A DNA stretch of 64,000 nt. Source: Pseudoneurospora amorphoporcata (taxonomy: Eukaryota; Ascomycota; Sordariomycetes; Sordariales; Sordariaceae). A model generated the notes under the pieces. The model searched no databases, was not told the origin of the DNA, and saw nothing but the letters and a program-made list of their open reading frames with translations. The translations under genes and the position numbers were made by a program. Location: contig MU859087.1 in assembly GCA_033297205.1 (NCBI GenBank), forward strand, positions 124,001 through 188,000. The letters run 5' to 3'. Below, one piece after another: positions 1-11,754 of this stretch; position 1 is the stretch's first letter; each line of letters starts with the position of its first letter.

Positions 1-2070
1 CCCCCGTCTCCGGATTCCGAGAAAGTCGACTCTACCCGGTGCTTAAAATACAACACGCAGTCATCGTTAGTGCAGTTCATTGTGTAAACGCGGTAGGCTC
101 GTTTGGCCCAGTTGGTTTCCGGAAAAAGATAATCAGACGAGAAGAGAGTTGCGGTGACCCTTTTGGCATCTCGGCTGCATACCTTGCAGCCATGCCATTG
201 CCACGCGACACGATCCGCAGATGCGGAAGCCGCAAACTGGACCTTGAACGGGACGGAAGACGGGCGACGGGTTCAACTTTCCCGTCATCTGTTGCTTCCT
301 GCCATCAGTGCGGTGAGTTCCGTACGAAGTAGTCGATACTATCTCCGATAGAAACTGTGAAATCTCAAACGTTCAACGTGACTTTCCTTTTCTTACTGTG
401 CGCGCAGCAAACCCCGGTGTAATTGCCCCGCTCATAGATCGGCCGACAGGACTTCTGCCTCGCGACCTGCGTTGAAGACTTGCCGTTACTGTGACAGTAA
501 CCTCACAATCGTGACACCCGGCCACGTTCAACCCGACACTGCGTCATTTGAATCCCTCGGCTTCACACATGACTGTTCCTTGCGCCATTTTGCCTACTTT
601 AAAATCTACACCTGTCTGTGAAGTCTGCCCGGGGAAAGGCAGAGAATAAGAGAGCGTCCTTGCGTACCTACACTAACCAAGCCTAGTCAACTTATCGCCC
701 ATCGCACGCCTTTCCGCTGCGCGGTCACCCTGCGCTTTCTTTTCGCGAAAAACCCCAGATCACGACAACAGACGTCCCTACCTCCCTTCCAACCGCAGGC
801 TGAGAATATTTTTCGTGACAGGAGCTCAGATTTCGGCGGCCTGCTTCACCCAGGGGTTCGCTCATCACAACAGCGACGCAGCGGGTGCGCCTGTCTCTTA
901 GGTGATCGGTGCGGTCGTGCGAGGTGCCTCAGACGTCGTCCTTTCACGCAAACCTTTGGGCGGTCCTCCCGTGTGCTTTTATACACGGTTCGCTCGCACA
1001 ATAGCAGACGCAGGCTGCGGCGGGGTTTCGTCCAGCGGCAAGTGACATGCGAGACAGGTTCAGAGATGTCGCACGAGGGCGTGATTTATCAGTCTTGGGC
1101 AATTGGCGGAAAGGTAGGTGTTCCTCAACCGTTGATTCCTGTATCTTTTTGCAGGTCTTCCCCCCCCGGCCCTTGGTGAGGTCCTCAGGCCGGCTGGGAG
1201 CCTGGGTTTATGCCAATGGGAGTGCTCACTTGGTGGTGGCATCCACCTGAATTTCACAATGGTCCATCTCTTGATACCACGGCGTCCCTACCTTACCCTT
1301 TTGCCGGTCAATCCCTTGCTCTTCCCTGTTTTTTTTTGTGTGGCTTTTCTTCGGGGGAAACTCCCGCTGGGATCACTGTCCCTTGTCCCTGAGACGAGAC
1401 GGGCATGCCCTGGTCCATCGTGAACTCCTGGCAAGCCCAAGGCCGGCTGACATCCTGGCTTGGGTGCTGGCTTCCTTGCGAGCGAGTGGTGGGCAAAAGT
1501 AGTCTTGAGTGGGTGAGTGTCGCACTTAAAAAGAAGAGAGAGAGGGCATCCACTCGGGGCCACTTTGGTTTCTAGCTGCTGCTAGCGCAGTGCTCGTGGC
1601 CTCCTCGTGCCTCGTCCGGGCATGGAATTGCCTTTTCGGAGTCTCCTTCTTTGTGTGCCCCAGTGCCCCCTTGTCACTCCCGCCCACCGTACACTTGACT
1701 GCCCTCTGCACCAGAACCGGTCTACTGAATCCACTCTCTCCCACTCCATCCACTGCACCCACTCTGCACTCAGTCACAGCCTGCAGTCTGCACTCTTCAG
1801 CGCTGCACCCATCGTACCTGCTCCACACTGCATGTGCCCCACTGCAAATGCCTTGGCTGGTTCATTGCTTCCAGTACCTTGTAGCATTCGAGCCCGGCAT
1901 CCCATTGAGCAGCAAGCACTGGACACTGGATGGACCCGGTTCTGACCAGCTCTGACCAGTCGGCTGTCGTGGCCGACCATCCCTCTTTTATTTGAACCGA
2001 CGCTTGCCCATCCCGAACAAGGCACGCCCATCTTCCTGTTACATCTACAAACTAACCCGCTCGCTGTTAG
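1..2070. other. Intergenic / upstream region of the RGS gene
   Basis: About 2 kb without a gene I can support. The open frames are short, overlap on both strands and lack recognisable domains. The last part (roughly 1670-1850) is strongly pyrimidine-rich with repeated CACTC/CTGCA words, which fits a long 5' leader or promoter of the RGS gene starting at 2071. Nothing else stands out. Confidence 0.5.
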
Positions 2071-4463
2071 ATGGCCGCAGGCTCGTCGTCGTCCCGCTCA
2101 ACGTCCACAGCCAACTCTGATTCTTCATCAGTAGTCGCATTGCAAGCAGGCAACCGAAGCACAGGTAGCACCGTCACCAGCAGTAAATCCGGGAGTGCCA
2201 GCGGCAGAAGCTCCAGCATCAGCACTATTAGCAGTAGCGCAAACACCGGTAGCGCACCAGCAACCTCTGGAACCACTTCAAATACCACCTCCTCCCACTC
2301 CTCTTCCTTCACCACCATCCCCGCCAAAGACGGCAACACAACTGCAAAGGCGAACCCGAATTCTTTCCGCGATACCGTTGCCAAGCCCACTTTTCCGGCG
2401 GCTTCAGGCTCCCAAACCCGACAGCAGACGCACTTGAGCTCCCAGTCTGTTAGCTCCCAGCGCACTGGTGGCATATTCGCACTCGCTGCCGCCGCTCTCG
2501 ATAAAACCTTGGCCGGTTTAGCAGAACCTATAATCCGGCCACGTCAATCAAACGGCCGTCTTTCTGCCGGCCCCGAGTCCACCGTTGGCGGTTTTTTGCT
2601 GCCCGGCCCGGACAATCTCTCCCGCTCCAGGCCCGCTTCCAAGTCTTCCCCCGAGGACGAAAAGCACTTGGCCGCCTCGTTAGTGCCCCGGGATCTGAAT
2701 CCCCCCTCACAACCGTATAGCGAAACCGATCCGAACAGGCCTCTGCCCGTACGCGTCGGCCGCGTTGATAACAAGATGCATCAAACTTCCTCGAGACTGT
2801 TGCGCATGACGGATGACGATCGCCCGTTCACAAAGGTTAGCATTGTCTTAAGCAAGCCGAGCAAACAAGGCCCATGAGACAAGTGTCTCGTCGCACCAAA
2901 ATAGTCTGCCGCTAACTCAGCATGCACAGGACTTCAAAGATCTCTTTGCGACGCTGATCGTCTCCCTTCTTCCCCTCTCCGCCCATCGCGTTCGTCTGAC
3001 CAAGGTGGAACACACCTTCCTGTCTGAGGATGCCATCAACAACTTGGGCTCCCTCAAATTCTCGCAGTCGAACCGCATGCCGGACCCTAAGGACCCTTCG
3101 CGCATCGTGACCACTACGACTACAACAACCTTCTCAATGGCCAAGGAGATGGCCCGTTCGATATGTCAAAGATTCCTCGAAGCCAGGTTTATCGAGTCTG
3201 CGGATGGCAGATACCAACAGGTATACAACATGAAGGGGTCCGTATGGCAGCTAACACCCAAGGGTATCTCCATCTTGGATCGCTTCTGCTCTAGAAACGG
3301 CATTCAACAGAAGCAAGTCGCCGAGCTTATTGGAAACTCGTTGCCCCAGATGGTGATCTTGGAGCGCGAACCTCAGTCTGACAAGGTGCTCACCGACCGC
3401 GCCCTGATCGAAGTCATCTTCCGCCGGTTTATTGGACCCAATGGCTTCAACATCAAGCAGAGCGTCAGCTCCGCGGACTCGGACTCTCTGAGTGATTACA
3501 GGGACGGTCTGACGGGTGTCAAGATGGCTGCGGAACGCAAGGTGAACGGCAGGACCTACCGAGATACATTTACTGGAAAGGCTGCCACAGACTGGTTGAT
3601 GGACTGTTCGACCGCAGTGGACCGCAGGGAAACGATCGAAATCGCCTCTCTTTTCGTCGAGTATGAGCTCATGGAGTCCGTTCAGCAAGACAAGGCCCAC
3701 ATGCAACAAAACCCCGGCCACCACCTATTCCAGCCAACCAAGCACGCCATTTACCAGGTTACAGCCAAGGGCAGGGACCTTGTCAATGGATCCTTGGTTC
3801 GTGGACGGCCTTCTGAGAGCGATGGCCACTCTGCCTCCCGCTCTGTTGGCATCGCGCGTGACTCCAACACCCAGCGCCTAGACAAGATCCTCAACGAAAA
3901 CTCTTTGCGCCTGCTTTTCCGCGAGAACCTCCGTGAGACTCACTGCGAGGAGAACCTTGCCTTCTACTTGGATACCGACGAATTTGTCCGTCAATGCAGA
4001 GCAGCGATCGACCTTGCGCAACGGAGTCCCAACAGCGCGGCTTCCTTGGATGGAATCAAGGAGATTATGGCCCAGGCCTACGGCATCTACAATGCTTTCT
4101 TGGCTCCTGGTTCTCCATGCGAACTCAACATTGATCACCAGTTGCGTAACAATCTCGCGACACGGATGACCAGGGCGGTGGGCCAGGACGTTACCATGAT
4201 TGATACGCTTCGGGAAGTCACGGCGCTTTTTGAGGATGCTCAGAACGCTGTTTTCAAATTGATGGCTAGCGTAAGTTGAATTGATAACAAAAGAGCCTCA
4301 ACGGAATCATCAGCTAACGAAGACACAGGACTCGGTCCCCAAGTTCCTTCGCAACCCGAAGTACGAGCAGACGCTCAGAAACTACGACTTCGATTCGATC
4401 ACGTCCGGTCATGGCCAGGGACGCAATTTGGAGCGCAGCCAGAGCAGGTCGAACCGCAACTGA
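2071..4463 (+). CDS. flbA: Regulator of G-protein signalling, FlbA/Rgs1/Sst2 type (DEP-DEP-RGS)
   Basis: Three exons: 2071-2835, 2930-4270, 4329-4463. The introns are 94 nt (GTTAGC...CACAG) and 58 nt (GTAAGT...CACAG), both phase 0, giving 746 residues, close to the roughly 720 of Aspergillus FlbA. The first 240 residues are Ser/Thr-rich low complexity. From about residue 250 the protein is highly conserved: a first DEP-type region at about 288-370 (SMAKEMARSICQRFLEARFI), a second DEP at about 459-530 (TFTGKAATDWLM), and an RGS domain from about 572 to the end (ENLRETHCEENLAFYLDTDEF). Family knowledge: these proteins accelerate GTP hydrolysis on a G-alpha subunit, damping signalling that drives vegetative growth and favouring conidiation; the DEP domains position the protein at the membrane or receptor. 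The start is the first ATG of a frame open into the conserved part. The symbol is by homology; other species call it rgs1 or thn1. Confidence 0.93.
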
Positions 4464-5789
4464 AGTCCGCATGCGCGTGTGACCGAGAATACGGGACGAG
4501 AAAATATCGACCCTGACTCAAGTCTTGGAATAAAAGCCCGATTCCGAACACGTTCAATATCTTCCTCGAGATACGTGGAGCGGGCTTCATGACCTTGCCC
4601 AAGGGAGTCTAGGACTCCCGTGTTACTTCACTTGTCCTGGTGGCTAAATATCTACTAATGTTGTTACCATCTTTCTGGTTCACTTACTCTTCTTTGGAGA
4701 CATACGGCGTTCAAAGGATAACTCGCGACATAGATGGGGAGAGAGCTGGTCACCTGCATATAGTCTTCATTTACTTTGTCATCTTGGGGAAAGGTTACGA
4801 ACTGGTCAAAAGGGGGGGGGGGGGGGGGGGTGGTTTGTTAGTTAAAGGAAAGGAAGGGTGGGCAAGGCAACGGACGGTTCGTTAGGGGAAAGGGAATGGG
4901 TGATCAATTGCATCAAGTTCAAATGCGCCATTGCCCCTTGCGGGCTGCACAATATTGTTCCAGCCAGGTGATAATTCAACCCTTACGATTAAGTGGGCTT
5001 CCAAACTGGGAAGATCCGTGTATCAATCAGTCTGTGTGCACAAGAAAGCTGGCAGGGCCAAGCTAAAGAAAGAGATGGTATGGAGACGAAGGTCAACAAG
5101 AGTTGTCTCTGTTGGTCGGTGGGAAGACGGGCCAGCAGTGTGTAGGTGGGCTCAGTGAGAGTCCTCGATCCTAATCCTTAGACTCGCAAAATTAAAATGA
5201 GTTGAACAGTTTACTAGAAAGCATTTTATCTTGGAATTCTGCATCTAATACTCAGGAATGTGTTTTAGTGGCAAGTCGTCTGGCCCTGGAATGAGTTGTG
5301 GCGAGGTGTCTCGGGGACACATTCTTAGAGGATCGTGAGCCGCCTCATGTTTTGATCCCCTTTACTAGTAGCCGTAACTCATCGATATTCACTTTGTTTA
5401 TGTCACCAGAACTTGGAGCGTGACAACTATTCAAGTCTGGATTCGGATGCAAGTGCTGTTTTGTTTACATCTCCGCATTATATCCCTGGCGTGAACCGGT
5501 ACCCTTTAACAAAGTCCATAAAGATGCGAGACCTCTGCTCACTTCGAGGAGGCTGGTCCATCATCATCATCTGCACATTTCAACTCCAACCTCAACCTCA
5601 ATCACTCCTTAGACACACACACTCTTTCCAGTCACTCATTAATTCGCTCGTGGCGTTTGCTCACTTCACACACAAGACTCTTATCTTCCTTTCCCTGACA
5701 AGATTAGTTACTCTTCCCCAAGAAGACATCACAGACACTCCTTCTTTTCGAGACCACCGACGCACCTTTCTTCGTTCTCAACTGACAAG
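4464..5789. other. Intergenic between RGS gene and wall-protein gene
   Basis: Contains the 3' region of the RGS gene, a 19-G homopolymer and, from about 5560, a CA/CT-rich stretch leading to the ATG at 5790, typical of a highly expressed fungal leader. An open frame over 5413-6057 overlaps the next gene out of frame and is not coding by appearance. Confidence 0.5.
4812..4830 (+). repeat. Poly-G tract (19 G)
   Basis: Uninterrupted run of 19 G about 350 bases after the RGS stop codon. Long G homopolymers recur on the same strand near 42652, 45374 and 62709. Length may be affected by sequencing. Confidence 0.9.
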
Positions 5790-6711
5790 ATGCATCTCTC
5801 CACGCTCATCGTCACTTCCCTCACCGCAGCCGGCTCCGCCTCAGCGTTCCACTGGGGAACCAGCGCTCCTCCCGCGGGCTTCGGTGCCGCCGCCGCCGCT
5901 ACCGACGCTGTCGCTCCTGCTCCTGCCGGTTTCTCCGGTCCTCTTTCCGGCGGTCCTCCTGCTCCTCCTGCTCCCGGTACTCCCGCTGGAGGAGCTAGAC
6001 ATCCTGCTCAGGCTGCTGCTGTCGATGCCGCCGAGGAAGATGGTGTCGTGGCTGTGACCGACGTTGCTGATGAGGGGGACGATGCCGATGCCGTTGCCAT
6101 CACTGCCGAAGATGAATCCGACTGTGAAGAGGGAGAGGGTTCCGATGACGAGGGTGATGACAGTGACGCGGTTGTTGCCTCAAGCACCATCATCGATTGC
6201 CCTATCCCCACGAACTTTATCTGGAACGGGGCTCCTGTGGTGGTGACTGCTTCCACTGTTTTGACTCTGCCCTGCCCAACCGACGCTGCTGGTGCTAGTG
6301 TAAGTTTCCTCCACTTCTTTCTTCCTTCTTTCCAATCATCTTTTTCTCTCCCCCTCAGCAATCTCAGCAAGGAATACTAACCGTAACGGACAGGCCGCCC
6401 CATTCCACCCCCCGCCCGCACGTCCTCCCCATGACCCTCACGGCCCTTGGTCCGCCTGGGCGGCCCTCGCCTCCGGTTCCGTCGCCCCGGCCACGAGCTC
6501 CTTCTCGACCATCCCTTGCGACTCATTCGTCACCCAGACCGCTGTCGCTACGGCTACTGCAACGGAAGTTGTTATCCCGGTCACCCATGCTGAGCCAACG
6601 TGGACCAAGGCCCCTGCTCAACCTAGTGTTGTGACTGCTGGTGCTGCTCGTGGGTACCCTGCCACTGCCATTGTACTGCCTGTGGTCGCTGCTTTTTTGG
6701 GCTTTAACTAG
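5790..6711 (+). CDS. Secreted, probably GPI-anchored cell-wall protein
   Basis: Two exons, 5790-6299 and 6394-6711, separated by a 94-nt phase-0 intron (GTAAGT, branch TACTAAC, CAG); 275 residues. The protein begins with a signal peptide (about residues 1-19, ending SASA) and continues with an Ala/Pro/Gly-rich region, an acidic Asp/Glu block (about 85-135) and a Cys-Pro motif pair (DCPIPTNFIW then LPCPTD). It ends in a hydrophobic tail (IVLPVVAAFLGFN) after a small-residue stretch, the layout of a GPI attachment signal. The Cys-Pro pair loosely resembles the repeated Cys motif of clock-controlled CCG-6-like wall proteins, but I would not assign that family firmly. Likely exported to the plasma membrane or cell wall. 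The ATG follows a leader (ACAAGATGC) typical of strongly expressed genes. Confidence 0.82.
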
Positions 6712-7449
6712 GGGGTACTTTTTGTCTTTGGTTTGAATGGTGGATGGGTTAGTTTGGAGCAGACAGAGGGATATACGCAGTGGGAAGGGGTGGGAGTTGT
6801 GGATTTGTGAATGTATTTCATACCAGCATTTGTAGGCGCTGATGATGTAACTTGACATCTGCCTTCGAGATGACCTGATATTTTTAGGGTTTTTTTTTTT
6901 TTCCTTGTTTGGCACGGGTTTTGCTTCTTTGTTTAGATTTGTCTTCTGAAAGTAATTTCGTCCGGTTCCGGTGTTGCGATTGTTTGCATCTTGTGTTGTT
7001 TGCGACAGCGTCCATACTCTCTGGTTTCTATACTTTTCATATCTCCGAAATACAGTCGAGTACTGGTTTGTTTGTTAGCTCGAGACCTCGGGTTATACTC
7101 CCTAGGCGTTCTTATATCTAATTGATGCGTTTCGTTCTACTACCAAGGCGCATCTTACTTTGGATATGCTGCCACAGCCATTCATTCTATGCTTATAACA
7201 GTGTTATCCAACGCTTCTGTTCTGCTTTTTGGGATCATGGTATTCTATTGCCGTTCTCGCCGTGGTTCTACTTCCAAACAATACCCTCCACATATAATAA
7301 GGAGTCTTAGAGCAGGCAGGACCGACTGTTCAACTGGTAGCTGTTTCCCATTCACCCACCATCGCTCCTTCTGACATGCCCTCCAAGTGGCAGTCAGAGG
7401 AAGGAGACCAGACGCTCTACCTAGGACAAATCAAAACTAACACGCGGAA

Positions 7450-7570
7450 TTAGTACAGTACTAATTAATACAACTCTAGTATTAGTACTTAGTGCTTGTA
7501 CTAGTACGGCCTCAGTACTGGACTAGAGAAGTACTGGACTGGACTAGAGTACTAGACTAGTATACTAAAA
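7450..7570. repeat. AGTAC/GTACT-rich low-complexity patch
   Basis: About 120 bases built from many overlapping copies of TAGTAC, AGTACT, ACTAGT and GGACTAGA on both strands. The repetition is irregular, not a clean tandem array. No function is evident. Confidence 0.6.
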
Positions 7571-7893
7571 ATTTACAGCAAGAACTAACAAAGCTGGCTA
7601 TGAAAAGAGCCGCGGATGAAACGCGAGCGCTTCTTCGAGTTGACGCTGCTGGCGGCAGCTAGGTGCCTGTGTCTGTCTGTCTGCCTAACTCTAGAGGTAC
7701 GCCTGCCCGTCTGCCTCGCCGGCGTCTCCTCAAGCCGGAGCCGACCACCACTCCATCCTTCCATCCCGTCTCATCCCTCATCCCACACCCTTTCCCCCAA
7801 AACCTACCGTTTAATGACCCGCATCTTCCACTTTATAAGGTCCCGTCGCGTACCTTCCTTCCAACATCATCAGCCAACGACCAGTTCGATCCT

Positions 7894-8171
7894 GGTCAAA
7901 TAGCGCAGTCAGCAGTGTCGCTTGCCAGCTCTGCATCTCCCGCCGTGGCTCCGTCCGGTTTCGAGTTCGATTCTCGGCCGGGGCAGATCATGAGGTTCCT
8001 TTTCATTAAGGAATAATAGCCGACAGCGCGCATCCATGACACTGCCGGACTTCTCATACTGGCCGGGCTCTACTGCGCCAATTAGTTGAATAAACAAACG
8101 ATTGTTCCAATTGTTGGCATCTTCCTTTTTTTTTTTTGCTCTTTTTTATATTATTATTATTATTATTATTA
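7894..8171 (+). mobile_element. tRNA-derived SINE-like segment (candidate)
   Basis: A box A match (TAGCGCAGTCAG at about 7901) and a box B match (GAGTTCGATTCTC at about 7965) lie 60-odd bases apart, as in tRNA genes. The T-arm folds as TCGAG-TTCGATT-CTCGG and is followed by CCGGGGC plus A, like a 3' acceptor strand. However, the 5' side (GGTCAAA) does not pair with that acceptor, and no anticodon arm forms. Downstream come about 140 bases of unique sequence, then a T run and a TTA microsatellite (8151-8171). That order (tRNA-like head, body, simple-repeat tail) fits a SINE such as Mg-SINE; a decayed tRNA gene is the alternative. No target-site duplication was found. Confidence 0.35.
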
Positions 8172-8614
8172 CTTTCCCAGCGGCAGGACCTTCCTTCCTT
8201 CAGGTTGTGTGTAGCTAGAAAACGCGTTGGTATTTTCATAAGCACGCAGCTGGTCGGCAGTTCAACCCCTGGCTTGGGCAGCCCAGCTTTTTGTTTTCTC
8301 GTAGTATTTAGAATAGTTATTCTGCTTCTGCAATGATTGGAGGGAGTTCACGAGAAGATGACAGTTGATTCCGAATGGCGCTCACACAGGTGAAAAATGT
8401 CCGTAATCCATAGGCTCTCACCTATAGCTATGACAGAGACGTACTCGCTATTTAACATCTATATGTGTAGACATTGCTCGGCTCTGAGGACAGGGGTATG
8501 AAAAACCACCACCCGCGCCAATCCACCTAACCCCATCTCACCAGGTAGGAAGACGGAATACCAAACAACATGCTTATACAACACATTCGCCATCTTCTCC
8601 AGAGCATCACCCAT

Positions 8615-11600
8615 TCAAATTTCCTTACACCACCTCGCCAGCACATGGTTGAGTTTCACCGCCCCCGGAATCTCCTCCAACGCGACATCAACCCTCCACA
8701 TCTTCCCTTCCAGTCCACCTCCGCTCTGGCCCAGCGTCGCTCCAGCTCCCCTAGCATTCGCTCCACCACCGCCCAGCGAACCGGCAGCAGGCACGAGCAA
8801 GCCCAAGGTAACCAGCCTCTCCCACGCGATACCCGCGATGCCGCGGCCCCAGACCCTAGACCCACCGCCGAGAGCGAGCAAGCCCGCGCTGGCGCTCTGC
8901 ACGCGCACCCGGCTCATGAGCGACGTGTACTCGTCGTAGGCCATGGCGAAGTTGACCGTGTCGGTGTGGGCGACGATGTCGAGGCGGGCGGCGGCAATGA
9001 ACATGGAGAGGTCGAGGTCGGAAAGGGAGGCGAGGAGGTGGAGCTTTGAGTCCGGGGGTTCGGTGGTGGTGAGGGCGTGGGAGGATGCCGTTGGTGCTGG
9101 ATGTATCCTCAGGGTCGGAGAGGAAGGGGAGAGGGTCGATAGCGGGAGGATGCAAGAGGTCAGGAAGGCGGGGACGGATTTGGTGCTGTAGAAGTGGGAT
9201 TCTAGGTGGTGTTGGAAGGATGGGGTGTTGTGGAGGGCCTGGGGTTCTGGAAGTTAGTATACGGGTCCATGTGAACGAGGAAAAGGAGAACGGATGGGAG
9301 GAAAGTGTGCGCTCTTACCGTGACCTTCGCATTCCACCACTCCGTAAACTCCGTATGGCCCTCCACCGCCTCATCGATCCCCTCCGCCTCCATATCCTCA
9401 TCATCCACAACCAAACCCTGCTTGCAAATCTCCCAATACGCGGGCAAGCTCTTCGGTAAAGACAAATACACATATCGATGACTAAACCGACTCTTGACTC
9501 GCTTCTCCAAACACTCAACAACATCACTCCTCGTTGTCAGGCCCAGCACCGCAATGGGCGCCTTCCTAGCCTGGGCGATGTCAAACAAGTTGTATAGCAA
9601 TGTTTGTCTGGCATGGGTAGCAAACAGATCGAACTCGTCGATCAAAAAGATGATAGACTTGGACGTCACGCCCTCCTGCTGTGGTGCCATACCAATTTCG
9701 GCAGGGTGAGATAAAAGCGCTAGCAAGGAGGCCATGGTGTCGGCGTGGTTGTTGGTGGTCTTGTTGATGAGTTCATCCTCAACGGCCATTTCTTTGCCGA
9801 GCTGGCGCCAGATCTCCCGGAGAGCTAGCTTGTCGTCCGTGTGGATGAAGCCGTTCAACCGAACCACGTGGAACTCGTCCTTGCGTTGTGTGGACAAGTC
9901 GGATACGATGGACTCGACGAGCTATAACGGCAGTTCACTGTTAGATGTAGTCCACTGATGTTTTTGGGTTCAAATGTGCAAACAGAAGAGACCGCTGCTT
10001 ACCGTTGTTTTCCCACTTCCTCGGGCGCCAATGACCATCATGGAGTTACCTTCACCCGCCACAATAGTCTGCTCCACCAACTGGCAAGTCTTCGCATAAG
10101 CCTCCTCCTGACCGCGCAACTTGATCTGCCGCCTGCCCGTACAGCGCTCAACCAGGACTCGCTGCAGAGATCGTAGATGCCGCTCGAAATTAGGGATATC
10201 CGGCACTTCCTCTTCGGGTGCTGCCTGAACCGCGACCGCCATCTCTTCCTCTTTGCGTGTCGCCGGTACACCAGCTGACGGCTTCATCTCCTTGTCTTTG
10301 CCTAGCTCCAGGCACTCCTTGCAGTACCAGTCTCCCTTGGGAAGGCGAGGGATACCGTAGCACTTTTGGTGAACAGCCTTGTCGCAGCCGTCGCAGAAAA
10401 CGATCTGGTTGCCTTTCCGGGTATCCGGATTTGAGCAGATGACACAGACCTCGTCGTCGTCACTGCCATCCGCTTCTAAATCCGCTTCTTCATCCTCCGC
10501 TTCCGCAGCCTCGTCATCCTCCTCGTCCACGGTCTCTGACTCAGGCTCGACACCAACCTCTCGGGGTGCCCGCTTCTTCTTCGTCGGCGGATCCTCAAAC
10601 GTAATTTCAGGCGATCTCGCTTCCCTCCCCTCCTCTTCCTCTTCGCCTTCCTCCTCGGCCTCCTCGGACCTGCTAAAGGCCACGGTCTTGCGCTCATCCA
10701 ATCTCTTTTTCCGGGGACTCAATATCCCCTTGAGATCCTGTTGATGATGGCTCTTCTTCCCGTCCTCGTAATCCAGGTCCGCCAGAAGCTGGTCATCGAC
10801 CGCGTCGTCGGGTTCCCCTTCGGAATCCCTAATTTCCGCCTTCTTCTTCGACTTCGCTGGTCGTCGAGAGACCTTCATTGGAGCAGCATCTGTAGAATAC
10901 GTCTCCTTTTCCGCTGCCGTCGCCTCCGCAGCAATCTTATCAGCCTTCTTCGGCCGGCCGCGTTTCTTGGGTGGGTGTGGTTCTTTTGCATCAGTCGCTG
11001 CTGCTGCTTCTTTTTGTTTCTTCGTCTGTCGGCCCTTCTTGTTCTCCGGCTGCTGCTTTTGCTGCTTCTCCTTCATTTCATGACCCACCGCACCGTTAAG
11101 CTTCAATTCATCCTCCGAATCATCAGGGACTTCGTAGATATCCTCCGCCTGTTGAGCCGCAGCAGTCCTTGATTTCTTGCCACCTCCCCGTCGCTGTTTC
11201 GCCCGTCCTTCCACCACCTCTTCCCCCTCGCTATTCACAACCTTCGCAGGAGGAGGCGATGGATTCTTGCCCGCCGCTGCCGTCGGACCCTGGCTCCTCC
11301 ACGTTTCCTCAAACACCAGCTTCTTAGGCGGTGGTCGTTCGACGATGAATTTCTTCTTGGCGCTGGCGTTAGCGACAGGAGTCTGAGTCTGTTTTGCTGC
11401 TGCCGCTACTGCTTGCTGTTTCGCTGCGCTGCGACGTGCCGATGTCCTGACTACTTGCTGTTGTCCGGGTGTTGTTACCACCGATGGTGTAGTAGGGAAT
11501 CCCAGGGTGACGGGACTGCTAGCCGCGAAGGGGTCCAGAGCCGGGGTGGTTGGCGATGAGAACATGGTTTGTTGATCGAAGACATTGCTGAGTCGCTGTC

Positions 11601-11754
11601 TTTTGGATTTGCTGATGGCACTGGCCATCCCCCCTCCTCCGAGTGTCGTCAATGTTGGTGGTGCCCTGTTCTCATCAGTGGTCTCTTCGTCTTGCAGACG
11701 GGATCGGGGTCGTTTCATCCCTGTTGTGGGAGCGTCGCTGCTTTTGGGAGGCAT
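8615..11754 (-). CDS. ORC4: Origin recognition complex subunit 4 with AT-hook and PHD finger
   Basis: Three exons on the minus strand: 11754-10003, 9921-9319, 9238-8615; introns of 81 and 80 nt, both phase 0; 992 residues. The N-terminal 430 residues are basic and acidic low complexity, with an AT-hook-like KKRGRPKK near residue 263 and acidic runs. A PHD finger follows at about 436-482 (CVIC, CDGC, HQKC, CKEC: C4HC3 ligands). The AAA+ part has Walker A GARGSGKT (about 576-583), cut just after by intron 1, and Walker B IIFLIDEFD (about 674-682). The C-terminal ORC4 winged-helix region follows. Family knowledge: Orc4 is an ATPase-fold subunit of the six-protein complex that marks replication origins; S. 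pombe Orc4 uses AT-hooks to bind AT-rich origins. The AT-hook and PHD finger probably help this protein contact DNA and histone tails. Start is the first ATG of the open frame. Confidence 0.93.

Larger units (their letters stand above)
6712..8614. other. Intergenic with low-complexity and SINE-like sequence
   Basis: No gene supported. Holds a T-rich 3' region of the wall-protein gene, a patch dense in AGTAC/GTACT words at about 7450-7570, a segment with RNA polymerase III box A and box B matches at about 7894-7985, and a T run followed by a TTA microsatellite at 8126-8171. Each is listed separately. Confidence 0.5.

Noticed and set aside
5413..6057. 214-codon plus-strand frame overlapping the wall-protein gene
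   Set aside because: Its downstream half is an alternative frame of the signal peptide and Ala-rich region; no ATG context, no domain.
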